Origin: Paramecium sonneborni | Taxonomy: Eukaryota > Ciliophora > Oligohymenophorea > Peniculida > Parameciidae | NCBI GenBank assembly: GCA_905182985.1 | Contig: CAJJDN010000150.1 | Span: 124,001-188,000, forward strand | Length of the DNA: 64,000 bases | Direction of reading: 5' to 3' | In this document: positions 53,482 through 64,000 of the stretch, one piece after another | Position numbering within the stretch: the stretch's first letter is position 1 | Layout of the letters: the number at the start of each line of letters is the position of its first letter | Translations under genes and position numbers: made by a program | Notes under the pieces: generated by a model | What the model was told of the DNA's origin: nothing | The model's input: the letters and a program-made list of their open reading frames with translations, nothing else | Databases searched by the model: none

Positions 53482-55239
53482 TCAAACTATTGGAGTTGGA
53501 GTTTCATAATTAATTAAGAACTCTTTATACTCAATTAAGGTTAACTAAATATAGATGATATTATTACAATTTCATTTAAATTAAATGTTTTAAAATCTTT
53601 TTGAAGTTATTATTTATTATAAACTTCTAATACTTTATAAAGAGATTTTGGTGTAATTATATTTGATTATCTTGATAGAATCTTAAAACTAGATTCTAAA
53701 ATATCTTAAGTTAGAATAATATCTTTATTAGAAGCCAAAATTAAGAACTCTTCTAAAGTAAGATCTTTTTAAAGGTTTAATTGATCAATTAGATCCTTTC
53801 CTTCAATTGAAAATAATTCTTTCAGTTCTTCTAAACTTAAAGTTCCATCTTTATTGGTATCAGCTGTTATAAATAATTTAGTCAAAACTTTTAAATGATC
53901 ATTAGCATAGTTTTCAAGAAGATATTAAAACACACATTAATGAAAATAAGTAATATTTTTAGACTTTATCATATTTTTCAATGGTTGTAAGAAATCTTAA
54001 GGTTAAACCTATTACATCTTAATAAGATATGGATGTTCTAAACATTATTTTAATGTAATTCTATTTTAACGATTAACTTGTAACATTTACAATAATAGTG
54101 AATTCATCTCTGAAGGATTATTATTTAAATATTTTTGAGGATCAAATGAATCAATTTCTGATATTTAATAAGGTAATTCTTTATTTCTTAACTAGAGAAT
54201 AATAATAGCTAAAGCCCAAACATCATTAAATTTATTTCTATATTTGATTTCAATTTCATTTGTATCATGAGGTTTATTAGAATGATGTTAAGTTTTGTTT
54301 TTACGTTGATTATAATGAGAATGTGGATCTTAATATAAATCTGCCTCTTTAGAATACATTAACTGATAGATACTTCTAATATCAGATAATTTTATATATG
54401 GTGTAGAAGAATCATCAAAAACAGAAAAACTATTAATTGTTAATTCATCATGACTTAATCCTAATGAATGAATATATTCTAATGCTTCTACCATTTAATA
54501 AAATATAATCCCAATTTATTAATCATTTAACTTACTACATTCCATATATTTTGTTAATGTTCCTCCTGGACAACATTCATACATTACTTAATAAGTTCTT
54601 TTCTGATGATCTACTAGAGTGTCGATTATTTTTACAATGTGCATATTATTCTATGTTATTTATTTACTTACTATATGTATTTCTCCTAATTTATCAATGT
54701 ATTAATGATTCTTATTGTCAAATTTAAGAATCTCAACTTATACCAATTGGCCTGTTTCATTATGCTGCATTACCGTTTTGCCTTGATTATCTTCAATATA
54801 TAAAGTCTTATATACCAAGATTTTTAGTCGATACAATTGAATAGTTTTTAGAAGCAGATACTAACTGAGTCTTAGTTCCTTATCTTAAACTATTTCTTTT
54901 AAAAGGAGGATTTAATTATTATCCAGTTTTTTATTATTCTTACACCTAAGACGGCTAAACAATCATTGTCTTTGTTGTCATTGTAGTAGCATGAGAAGAT
55001 CTTCTAATGATCATTGTACCATTTTTAGCTTAAATTTATTACTTTGAAGTAGTGGTTTAATTCGGAGAAAGTTTCCTTTGAGAAGTAATTGTTTTTTAAT
55101 TCTAAATTTACTCTGGGTTTTATTTTGTATTCGTCTTTTAATCATAAACCAAGGAGATTTATTGATTCGCTTTTGTTTCTGCTTTTAGTTTTTTTTATTT
55201 CTAATTATTTGCTTATGATGAAGAAGTACAAACTCCCAT
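53482..55239 (-). CDS. Second CDPK-like pseudokinase with EF-hand
   Basis: 562 residues; introns 54791-54815, 54651-54671 and 53545-53567. Acylation signal MGVCTSSSQ, then a long Gln/Thr/Ser-rich N-terminal region. Kinase fold: VMYECCPGGTLTKYME, IIFYQMVEALEYIHSLG, then SHDELTINSF where HRDLKPEN is expected and LSDIRS for DFG, and NDVWALAIIILQ. The glycine loop is also lost. A canonical EF-hand loop (DTNKDGTLSLEE) and one to two weaker ones follow. Same loop style (H-x-x-LTI-x-SF) as the plus-strand pseudokinase at 50 kb, so the two are paralogs. Ca2+-sensing without phosphotransfer is the expected role. Confidence 0.8.
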
Positions 55240-55616
55240 TAATTATTAATAATCAAATTTAAATCATTTGGCAATTAAGTTATTAATCATAAATTAAAAA
55301 AAAACAGAATATAATGGAATAAAATGTATCTCAATCTGTGTATATCAATATTATTAATTTTTGAGATTGTATACCAGGTTATAATGAATAGGATTAAATC
55401 TAAAATATCATTATAACTAATCGAAATATTTAGCTCAAAAATAACAAAGTTTCCCCTCCCTTTTGTATTGCTACTATAATACTCAATTACAAAAGTTTAA
55501 AAAATTCTACTGCATATGAATAAATAAATTTTCTTTAATTGCACTGTTATTTTTGTAGTGACTGATTGCTCATTTTATTTTATATTAAAATTAATTTCAT
55601 TTTTTTAATTAGAATC

Positions 55617-55892
55617 ATGAATTTATTTTTGATTAACTGCTGCTCTCTAATTCAATTCAAAGCCCAAAGTTTTTCTCTTTTATACGATTCTAATTCTCAG
55701 AATTGTAAATAGTATAGTATTTTTTTGAAAAAGAATTTAACCTCTAATAAACCGTATTCTTAAATTTAATAATAATTTATTAAAAATTCGGTTTTTTAAG
55801 TGAAATCTTTTTTCAACCAATCCAATATTTTTATATATATACAAAGATAACCAGATTTTACTTAATTTAAATATATCCATAAGTGGCAATGA
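55617..55892 (+). CDS. Possible secreted protein in a long gene-poor stretch
   Basis: 91-residue frame with a leader-like start (MNLFLINCCSLIQFKAQS) and a polar, Cys/Asn/Gln/Phe-rich rest (NCKQYSIFLKKNLTSNKPY). A 29-nt intron beginning at the GTAAAT after the QN codons would instead extend it to about 56080. Neither version matches a family. Confidence 0.3.
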
Positions 55893-56779
55893 CATCTTTT
55901 GCCCTTGATTTTTATATTAAATTAGAAGCACTAAGATTTTCGTTATTTTTCCACTTCTTAAAAGTGAATCAAATTTAAAACCATCTTTAACGTTTTCACT
56001 TTCATAAATTATGGATGAGAATATTGCCCAAACAACATCAAAGCATAATATATTTACAAATCAAAAATAGCATTTATTGATGTGTTAGAATTTGATAATA
56101 AGAAGACAAATTAATTTAGCTTTCTAATCACTTATTTACAGAATCAGTTATGAAATAGTATTAAAAGTTGAAATCTATCTTATAACATCTGTTGATATAT
56201 TAGATATAAATGTTTATATTGAATAGGCTATAATATATCAAAATAAAACAATTTGAGAAAGAGTATTGGCAGTTACGTATCCAAAAAACAATAATTAATA
56301 ATATGTAGAGCATTTTGAAATCCTTTAATAACAACATCCTAAATTTTCCCAAGGTAATAGTAAAAGTTCAACTTGTTTAAGAATCATTATTAAAACTAAT
56401 GTGATGAAAAATTATTAAAATCATTTATTTATTATTAATTTATATGTTTGAATCTAAGAAATATTTTAGAAAAAGCAAATAGATCAAAAATAAAATGTAA
56501 AGTTAATTTAAATGAAGCAGTAGATGATAAAATTAAGAGAACATAAATTATTGGGATTGTATTAATAATTGTGAGAATAATAAATTGATATTTAATTTAT
56601 TATATATATTTAAATTATAATTGTGGAAAGGAAAATAGAAATATTAAATAAGTGGTTTAATCTTAAAATTTATAATTGTTTAGTTTTTTGGTTATATTTT
56701 AATTTGTCAAAGATAGCGGTAATTATATTTTAATAAGATGAAATATTTTATATGAGCATTAATTAAATTGAAAATCAAG
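55893..56779. other. Long stretch before the thymidine kinase gene, no clear gene
   Basis: About 890 bases. Some short coding-like pieces exist on the plus strand (for example near 56450-56530, KKYFRKSKQIKNKM-like), but I cannot assemble a gene. It includes the 5' flank of the thymidine kinase. Confidence 0.35.
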
Positions 56780-57506
56780 ATGTATACAGGTACAATTTCA
56801 GTAATATATGGTCCAATGGTAAATGAATAAATAAATGTTAGTTTTCTGGTAAAACAAGTGAGTTAATGAGATTGGTTAAGAGATTTACAATTTCAGAAAG
56901 AAAATGTATAGTGTTAAATTATGCAAATGATAACAGATACTCAGAGGATTAATGCATTTCAAGTCATGATAAGTATATTACCTATTTGAAAATATAGAGA
57001 ATATTTGAAAGCAATAAAAGTATGTAAATTAAATGAAGCTAATGAGAAATGTAAAGAAAGTGATGTTGTAGCTATAGATGAGGGTTAATTCTTTTCAGAT
57101 GTAAATTTAATTGTAATAAATTGGGTAGATTGTTGAATTTAGTGAGAAGATGGCAAATTTAGGAAAGATAGTAATAGTTGCAGCTCTTGATGGAACATTT
57201 GATAGAAAACCTTTTCATAACATCTTAAATTTGATTCCAATAGCTGAGCGTATAACTAAATTAACAGCAGTATGTTGGTTTTGTAAAAGAGAAAATGCTT
57301 CTTTTACTAAAAGAATAGTATAATCATAAGAAAGTAAATAAAAAATATAAATATTAGTTGAATTAATTGGTGGAGATGATTGTTATAAACCTGCATGTCG
57401 AATATGTTTTCATCTTGCAGATAATTAATTGAAAAATCCATAGATAGCTTAATTGATATATGCAAATTAAGATAATCATATGGGGTAACAAAATTTGATT
57501 TGCTGA
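56780..57506 (+). CDS. Thymidine kinase, cytosolic TK1 type
   Basis: 216 residues with introns 56819-56841, 56973-56997 and 57101-57128. P-loop [13 protein letters not shown], the catalytic/metal segment VVAIDEGQFFSDIVEF, the [12 protein letters not shown] motif and the zinc 'lasso' with two Cys pairs (CWFC and CRIC). Order and spacing match human TK1 and bacterial Tdk. It phosphorylates thymidine in the dNTP salvage pathway. The lid between the Cys pairs carries a ~15-residue Gln/Lys-rich insertion. Confidence 0.95.
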
Positions 57507-57549
57507 GCAAAAACTATAATTAATTTATATTTTTTATTATTAAACAATC

Positions 57550-57870
57550 ATGAGTTATAATGGAAATGCATTAATAACACCTTCAAGATATGGTGGGGAA
57601 TCATGGAATGCCTAAACATGTTTTACTGCTTAAGAGGATTATTTTTAATGTTTGGATAGAGAAAATTCAACTAATGGTAATTGAATTATTAATGCAGTCA
57701 ATCGTAAACTCTGTGGCAGAGAACATTAAATATGGAAAGAAGTATGTCCAGATGGTGATAGAAGAGCTTAAATGATATTTAGAAGACTTGAAAGACAAAA
57801 TTAAGAATTGTATACATCAGAATGGCTCAGATAATATAATAATCAATAAAATAATAGAAGCTTCAAATGA
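57550..57870 (+). CDS. COA6/COX6B-type twin-cysteine mitochondrial protein
   Basis: 99 residues, one 21-nt intron (57677-57697). Twin cysteine helices: CFTAQEDYFQC (C-x9-C) and CGREHQIWKEVC (C-x10-C), the CX9C/CX10C pattern of COX6B and its assembly-factor relative COA6; CLDREN after the first pair resembles COA6 (CLDEN). Followed by a basic helix (MIFRRLERQNQELYTSEWLR). Such proteins work in the mitochondrial intermembrane space on cytochrome c oxidase. Starts 43 bases after the thymidine kinase stop. Confidence 0.82.
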
Positions 57871-58163
57871 TTAATCAAATGAACAAAAATAAAATATATA
57901 ATATTATAATATTAAGATTTACACAAATGAATATGTGTGTTACAGAAAACATTCTTAAAGGTTATGGCATTCAAGAAAACAAATTGTATAAATAGTCAAA
58001 TTAAAATTAAATCTTTTCGTTGATTAGAAATAGTAAATTTAAACTTTTATAAGATATTAACAATTTATAAATAATAATTCACATTCCAAGTTTTTAGAAT
58101 GATATGTTTATTTAAAAAGTCTTAAATTAGTGAAGTAATTAATAAAAAAGTCATAAATTATTA
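57871..58163. other. Intergenic stretch
   Basis: Just under 300 AT-rich bases before the next kinase gene; no gene or motif assigned. Confidence 0.4.
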
Positions 58164-59746
58164 ATGTCTCATATATCTAGTTGGCCTGTGTTTTAAGAAT
58201 GCGATGCAAGTACAAAATTTTGGAATAGAAATGATTGTGTTGTTGACAATAATATTTTATTAAGCGAAGAATTAAAGAAAACAGACTATAAAAGTGTATC
58301 AATAAAAGAACGAACTTATCTCCTTAATAATAAGGGATAATTTTACTACTTGAAGTAAGATAAATTGAGATGGGTGTAATTGAATACATAGATGAGTGTT
58401 AAATTAATAGAGTTGAAGTTACCTTAAAGAGACCATGATGTTGTACAGGTGATTCGAATAAAGAGAAATTAAAGAGTATATGCATGTTTTTGGAGTTCAG
58501 ATTAGTAATAGTTTAAGTGAATAGAGTTAGAAGACGTTTGAATATTTTAAAAGGATAGCAGGATTTTGTGTTTGTTAGAATTTTGAATAACTGTATACAT
58601 TTTAAGATTTATTGGGAAAAGGTGGTTATTCAAAAGTGTATTAACTTTGTCCAGTTAATAGACTACCTTATTAAAAGTAATTCTATGCTGGTAAAGTATA
58701 TAATAAAAGTGATGTGAATTCAAAAAAGAATTTAGTGTCAATATCTCAATTAATTAGATAAGAATGTGAGATCTTAAAAAAATTGAATTCTCCATTCATT
58801 CTAAATTTATTTGAGATAATTTAATTAGATGAGCAATTAAGTAAGAATGATTGATTTAATATATAAATAGTATTGATAACAGAATTACTAAGTAGTGGAT
58901 CATTATATTAATTATTAAAAGAGAAGGTTAGAATACAAGAAACGGAAGCAAGTGGAATAATAATGCGAATAGCATTTGGATTACAATGTCTTCATAGGTA
59001 AATAAGATAATTAATTTAGTTTAGGGTATGTTCATAGGGATATAAAATTAGAGAATTTATTATTAGATAAAACTGAGATTAAAATAATAGATTTTGGATT
59101 TGCAGAATAAATAAACAGAGATGTATTAATATCAGGATAAGGAACTGTAGGTTATATGGCTCCAGAAATATTCTAGAATTAGCCATACACAGAAGTAGGA
59201 GATGTTTTTAGTTTAGGAGTAGTTTTTTATATATTATTAACTGGGAAGTCTCCATTTAGAGGACATAATTAAGAAAATATATTGAGAGCGAATAAAATAT
59301 GTGAAATTGATTTTAGTGAATATTGTTTTGTTAATGTCAGTCATAAAGTTATCAGTTTAGTAAAAGCAATGCTTTAAAAGAATCCTAAGAATAGAATAAG
59401 TTTGAATGATGTAATTTAAATGTTAAGAACTTAAACATCATTAATGGATTATGTTTATTAAACAAATTCTATTGATGGATCATAGATGAGTAAATAAGTT
59501 GGAATTAGATCTCTTTATTTAATAAGTTAAAATTCTTAGGATTCTTTAAAGGGATAGAAAACAACTTGTTAGAATAGATTGAATATAACAGATAAATGTG
59601 TTGTTAAAACAAGTACTTTTAGACCTTCAATTGTTAATATTGATAGTAGTGATAATGAAGATTTAGAGGATAATCATCTTCCTGGTTCAGTTGTACAATT
59701 TTTATCTCTTTCTATGAATATTATGAATAACAATAAATTTCCTTGA
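58164..59746 (+). CDS. CAMK-like protein kinase with PH-like N-terminal region
   Basis: 501 residues; introns 58476-58500, 58841-58870 and 58998-59019, which restore [15 protein letters not shown]. Residues ~35-150 look like a PH domain ([48 protein letters not shown]) as in other ciliate kinases. The kinase domain starts [14 protein letters not shown], with Lys in [30 protein letters not shown] and [10 protein letters not shown], all catalytic residues present. The ~100-residue tail is Ser/Asp-rich and has no EF-hand. Likely a membrane-recruited kinase; upstream signals unknown. Confidence 0.88.
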
Positions 59747-59764
59747 TATTAAAATTTATATTAA

Positions 59765-60604
59765 ATGTAGGTGCCATGCATGTTTTGTGATCACAATGGG
59801 AATCTTCCAGAATTACTGAATATGGTAAACATGAAAAACATTAAAGGCTCTTTATTCAAGGTATCAGACAGATTTTTGTTAACTGTAATTAAGAAGTCCT
59901 ATTACTATTCGTTTCTAAGATTAGGCTTGTTTTGAAGAATTGGAAGAGTATTTCAAATTGTATTAGCTCTAGTTATTTACTTTAGTTATTATACCTTTCC
60001 TTATTTGAAAGATAATCAAAAACAACTCATTGAATATTATAGATATCATAGAGATATTCCACGTATTTTCATTAAGAATATCACCCCATAATTAGAAGCT
60101 TATCATGAAAAATAAAGAGAAATCAGATATAAAAAAATAAAAAAATAATTAGGAATGCATGTTGAAGACACAACAAGGGATGATATGATTTATTCATTTA
60201 AAGCACTTAAAGGTATAAGCGAACTATAGACTTCCAGACAATTGTAACAGTTGCTTAAATAAATCAAACCATTACGATATGATAAAAGTGCTATTGCTAC
60301 TTTAATTAAAAAGTAAAAGTAGTAGATGTTACAATCACCTTAATTGAAACGATTATTGAAAATGGATAATATTAACACTGCTACTACTTAGGAAACCAAA
60401 AGAACTTATCATACTTATCATACACTTTAAGATGTAAAGAAGAAATGTCACAAAAAACAACTCACTTTATACACAGAACATTCTCCAGATGAGAGAAATG
60501 AATTCTATAAGAGATGGTCTGATGTTTTAAGTCATAGATAATTATAATATCATAAAAATAAAATAAAATGCACTCTTCTCAACAAAAAGAAATCACTTAA
60601 ATGA
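59765..60604 (+). CDS. Basic protein with one membrane helix, unknown
   Basis: 273 residues if an 18-nt intron (59929-59946, GTTTTG donor) removes the in-frame TGA at 59933-59935. N-terminus MQVPCMFCDHNGNLPELL contains a C-x2-C-x2-H-like group; a hydrophobic helix (VFQIVLALVIYFSYYTF) follows at ~60-80; the remainder is Lys/Gln/His-rich and helical (KSAIATLIKKQKQQMLQ, HSPDERNEFYKRWSDVLSH). No family recognised. It begins 18 bases after the preceding kinase gene. Confidence 0.5.
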
Positions 60605-60628
60605 TTTTTATAATATTGTATTTAATAT

Positions 60629-61002
60629 ATGAATAAAGCTGTAAGAAAAACATATATTTAAGTCTTTATAATTCAGAAAGAAACACAAAAAAACTAATTA
60701 TATTTCTCATTGAAAAATCAAAAAAATTAAGAATTTCAATAAACAAAAATAATTTGAGAACATCTAAATATTTTCAATCAGATAATTTATTTTACTGATA
60801 TCTGAACTAAAAAGATTGTTATCCATCAAAAAAGATAAAGACTTCTTAAAATATTATCGTCTAAACTTAACATTTATCTTTAAAAATTCAGGACATTCAA
60901 AAAAATATTAATTTTAAATCTAGAAGAACATCTAATGTTGATGACATCTAATTATAGTAAATCAATTAAAATAAATTGGATACTATTTCTTAAAACAATT
61001 GA
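60629..61002 (+). CDS. Putative basic protein, structure unresolved
   Basis: Starts MNKAVRKTYIQVFIIQKETQ; the coding-like end reads RTSNVDDIQLQQINQNKLDT and stops at TGA 61000-61002. A TGA and a frame change in between have no obvious intron. Convergent with LZTFL1 (13 bases apart). Low confidence. Confidence 0.3.
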
Positions 61003-61015
61003 ATGATAATGATTA

Positions 61016-61771
61016 TCATTATAATTTCATTTGTAACTCTTTAATCTGTTAATTCTTCTCCTAAATCATTTGTTTTAATGTCTTAAATTGAACACAATCA
61101 TTTAGTTTCTTCTCCATCTCTTATTTCAATTGTTAATTCTCTTATTTCAATTAATTTATCTAATCCTAAAATGAACCTACTTAATCAGCATCTGAAACTT
61201 ATTCCTTTTTTAGCAAAATTAATTCATTTTAAAGTTTTTAATTGTACTATTTTAAGAAATCATTCTCTTTTGCCATTTCTTCCATTTATTCTTATAGAAT
61301 AAATTGATCTTCTTACTTTAAAGAGCAGTATCGATTGTTGGCAATCTCGAATATCTAATTTTACTCTAAAGAGGTTTATCCTCAACTATGGTGCCTCCTT
61401 TCTCAAGTATTTTCATTTATTCTATGATTTTACTAAATTTATTATTCTAATTACGCATTCTCAATAAAATTAAAATCTGCATGAAATTCTTGATCAGAAC
61501 ATACAGATAAAAATATTTTAACATAAACTCCACACATATGAATAATTTTGGATACTTCTTTATTCATAAGCACTTCTAAATTAGCCTCTAATTTCTTTAG
61601 AAGTTCTTAGACATCATCCTTATTGTAGAGTGTATCTGAAACTTAGAATTTTGAGAAATCTTTGAATTCTAATTCAATTTCTGTCATGGCTTCTTACTTT
61701 TTAAGATTAAAGAAATTGAGAAAAGTTTACAATTCCTTTTGTCCACTTGAAGTGAGATTTGATCCGTCCAT
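61016..61771 (-). CDS. LZTFL1: LZTFL1/BBS17-like BBSome regulator
   Basis: 235 residues; introns 61433-61454 (22 nt) and 61291-61316 (26 nt), both needed for the family pattern. The N-terminal half (LNFFNLKKQEAMTEIELEF, FQVSDTLYNKDDVQELLKKL, NKEVSKIIHMCGVYVKIF, FNFIENAKIIEQMKILEKG) follows LZTFL1: 'KR.......F.DL..SRL..DT....EV...L..L', then the '..ENRELLEQV..FEK' segment. The second half is a long coiled coil (EEMAKENDFLKQYNQKLQNE onward). In animals LZTFL1 controls BBSome traffic into cilia. It fits a ciliate well. Confidence 0.82.
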
Positions 61772-61816
61772 AAAAATATAATTAAAAATAATAATATTAA
61801 TCTACTTAACAAAATA

Positions 61817-62095
61817 TCAAAAAACTAATAATAATCCTACATATAAAATTAGAGTATAAGCATAACTAACTAAATATCTCTTATTAAAATTAAGTTTTAA
61901 ACCCCCATTATTAATAGAAGGTGCAAATCCAATTCTATTATCATTTTATCGAATCTAGTATAATAGCTATAAAACAAAAGCATCACCTAATAATAAAAGG
62001 TAATCAATCTATGATCTTTCTAATTTAGTATTGCATTTAGATTTGGTACCCTCTTAAAATTATATTGTCAAAAATAACAAAATTATTTTTTTTTG
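61817..62095 (-). pseudogene. C-terminal fragment of an aspartyl protease
   Basis: The minus strand encodes LLLGDAFVLQLLYQIR, then NDNRIGFAPS, and a hydrophobic anchor (VSYAYTLILYVGLLLVF) before TGA 61819-61817. This is the normal end of a membrane-anchored A1 aspartyl protease ('LGD.F......D....RIGFA'). Neither catalytic Asp motif is present upstream; the frame meets TGA near 62100 and the kelch gene starts at 62269 on the other strand. So it is a remnant or a mis-assembled end. It resembles, but is not identical to, the intact protease at 33.5 kb. Confidence 0.6.
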
Positions 62096-62268
62096 GTATC
62101 ATCTTAAAGGAATCCTTCGATCTGAAGATTTAGTGTCTATGTTTAATTGAATGAGTTATTTCATAGATCAAAATCAGAACTCTATATTCTAATTATGAAT
62201 CTGGAAACTAAGAGTTTGAGTTTTATAAAAAAACCCCAACAACATTATCAGAAACATAATAATAATTA

Positions 62269-63522
62269 ATGAAATAATCAACTATTCAAAGTTAATTAAA
62301 TAGAAGTAGATAAATGATAACGTTATATTAACAACGTATGTAATCAGAATGGTAAAAAAAGTATGATAAAGTGAGAACAATAACACCTTCAAAGTAAATT
62401 AGAATAAGAACAACACCTAGTCCAGAAAGACCAATAAAAATGAAATTTGCATAATCTCCTGTTTAAGCACTTTATACAGCGTCAACAAAAGCAACAGCAA
62501 TATTACCTTTATAAAATGAACATAAATATACAATGCCAGAAACAAGATAAGGTTGTAGAGCAATAGAACTTTCAAATTAATTAGGAATAGTAATAGGAGG
62601 GCATTCTCATAGAGAATCATTAGAATTCAATTTTATGGATTTATAAAATGGATAATGGATGTAGAAGTAATAATTTTAGGAATGGGAATATTTAAAATAA
62701 AGAATGAAAGAGAATGATACAAGATTGGGGAGTCATTTTTCATTAAATTATGATGCGGAAGAGCAAACAATATATTGTTTTGGAGGAGAAAGAATTTAAG
62801 GGGTTAGAAGATAGATTAATATATTGAGTCAGATAAAAAATCATTAAATACAATAATTTGCGATATGTGGAATAGGTGCAAGAAGGAATCATACATCAAC
62901 TTTGATGGATAATCAATTAATAATAATTGGAGGATTTGAAATAATGAATACAAAGCCTAATTATTATGGGGATATTCAAAGTATTAATTTAAGTACAATG
63001 AGATCAACATAATTATTAAAGTAGTTTATGAAAAATGGATTAGCTTATCATTAAGTGATAAGAGTATATAAAAAGAATTAATATTTTGAAGAGAAAGAGA
63101 ATGGTATATATTTATTTGGAGGGAAAGATTAAGAGGATAATTTTAATGGAGATCTGATATAAATAGTTATAGGAAATTAGGTTTAAGTTAATGTAGTTTA
63201 AACAGTTGGATAACAACCAAAGGCAAGAAGAAATTTTACTATGAACTATGATGAAAATAGTCAATGTATAATAATATTTGGAGGAATGAATGATTTTGAA
63301 ATATTTGAAGATTTGTATACTTTAAATATTTAAAGTAAAATTTGGTGTAATGTGTAATTGAGTGGATACTTAAATTTGAAAGCTAGATATGACCATTGCT
63401 CATTATATTCAAATGAAAAGCTAATAATATTTGGAGGATTGAATGAATTTGGATATATTTTGTTTAATCCGATATTAATAAATTTAAAATTAAAAAGATA
63501 AAAATTGAATCATTAGGAATGA
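62269..63522 (+). CDS. Kelch-repeat protein
   Basis: 417 residues, single exon, ATG 62269 (MKQSTIQSQLNRSRQM), TGA 63520-63522. A basic N-terminal ~75 residues (RTTPSPERPIKMKFA) precedes about five kelch blades, each with the paired glycines: GIVIGGHSHRESLEFNFMD, QTIYCFGGERIQ, LIIIGGFEIMNTK, GIYLFGGKDQEDN, CIIIFGGMNDFEIFEDLY, LIIFGGLNEFG. Likely a protein-interaction beta-propeller; partner unknown. Its middle reappears at the window's end because of the assembly repeat. Confidence 0.85.
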
Positions 63523-63858
63523 ATATATGTTTATCCTTCATATTATAACTATACTTCTTTTATTCTCAATTATTTTGTCTGATTCGCATTTACTTTATTA
63601 TTAGAGATTTGAGATTTCAAATATTTGTCTCTTTTTTAAAGTATGTATTTTTAGAATAATAGAAATTCAATGCAACTAATTCTAATTACTTTTCTATATT
63701 AACCATTATTAATTTATTCTATTTTATAAATCTCTTATTCTAATAATTATACTCACATTTAATCTTCTTTCTTATTATAATAATTAATATGTTATTATTT
63801 ATATTATTTCCAATTGTACTTTCACAAACTCAAATCTGCCAAACTTCCGAATTCAATT
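62804..63858. repeat. Left copy of a duplication at N 63859 (at least 141 bp seen)
   Basis: The sequence after the N (63860-64000) equals 62804-62944 (offset 1056). As at the other N sites, this implies that 62804-63858 (about 1.05 kb) is the contig-end overlap and that the rest of the second copy lies beyond the window. Confidence 0.88.
63789..63858 (+). CDS. Start of a secreted-protein gene, cut by the N
   Basis: Only ~23 codons are visible: a clear signal peptide MLLFILFPIVLSQTQIC, then QTSEFN up to the N at 63859. The ~265 bases between the kelch stop and this ATG hold nothing I recognise. Because of the repeat, the rest of this gene lies outside the window. Confidence 0.5.
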
Positions 63859-63859
63859 N

Positions 63860-64000
63860 TTAGAAGATAGATTAATATATTGAGTCAGATAAAAAATCAT
63901 TAAATACAATAATTTGCGATATGTGGAATAGGTGCAAGAAGGAATCATACATCAACTTTGATGGATAATCAATTAATAATAATTGGAGGATTTGAAATAA
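63860..64000. repeat. Right copy (partial) of the kelch-gene duplication
   Basis: Repeats 62804-62944, inside the kelch gene, in the same orientation. Not an independent gene. Confidence 0.92.

Noticed and set aside
54541..54560. A frameshift in the minus-strand pseudokinase matching the one in the plus-strand paralog
   Set aside because: On recount the frame reads GGTLTKYMECSKLND without interruption and the spliced length is a whole number of codons.
59933..59935. TGA read as an amino acid
   Set aside because: Elsewhere TGA ends every well-supported gene; a tiny intron or error is simpler.

Overview
The window is ciliate macronuclear-type DNA. Long coding stretches stay open only if TAA and TAG are read as glutamine and TGA is the sole stop (genetic code 6). 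The sequence is very AT-rich, genes sit on both strands only tens to a few hundred bases apart, and nearly every gene is cut by tiny GTA...TAG-type introns (mostly 19-34 nt). Removing these introns restores family-consistent reading frames. Tiny ~25-nt introns plus this code point to Paramecium or a close relative; the species cannot be named from sequence alone. All gene models are my manual splices; in most multi-exon models the spliced length is a whole number of codons.

Layout. 1-8 kb: a mitoribosomal mL46-like protein, a small coiled-coil protein and a ~1,440-codon secreted protein beside an N gap. 8-15 kb: a coiled-coil protein overlapping a NEK kinase by 4 nt, two unknown proteins and a mitochondrial [2Fe-2S] ferredoxin. 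15-21.6 kb: three tandem hybrid histidine kinases, the middle one decayed. 22-26.5 kb: a small gene and a two-pore-type cation channel with EF-hands. 27-30.5 kb: a Ser/Thr kinase followed by a kinase-less gene carrying its C-terminal domain, then a Lys-rich protein. 30.5-41 kb: Rab2-like GTPase, aspartyl protease, GOLGA7/ERF4-type protein, twin-GAF protein, VPS9-like protein, inositol-phosphate kinase (ITPK). 41-47 kb: a disordered protein and IFT122. 47-55 kb: a membrane protein and two CDPK-like pseudokinases with intact EF-hands facing each other tail to tail. 56.8-64 kb: thymidine kinase, a COA6/COX6B-type twin-cysteine protein, a PH-like/CAMK kinase, LZTFL1 (BBS17), a protease fragment, a kelch protein and the start of a secreted protein.

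Themes: signalling (two-component, Ca2+, kinases, inositol phosphates), endomembrane traffic (Rab2, VPS9, ERF4) and cilia (IFT122, LZTFL1, NEK). There is no operon logic; neighbours are mostly unrelated, apart from local tandem or inverted duplications.

Four places with N (2348-2922, 31752, 49985, 63859) are each flanked by the same sequence on both sides (0.58-1.13 kb). These look like unmerged overlapping contig ends, so the duplicated gene pieces there should be counted once.
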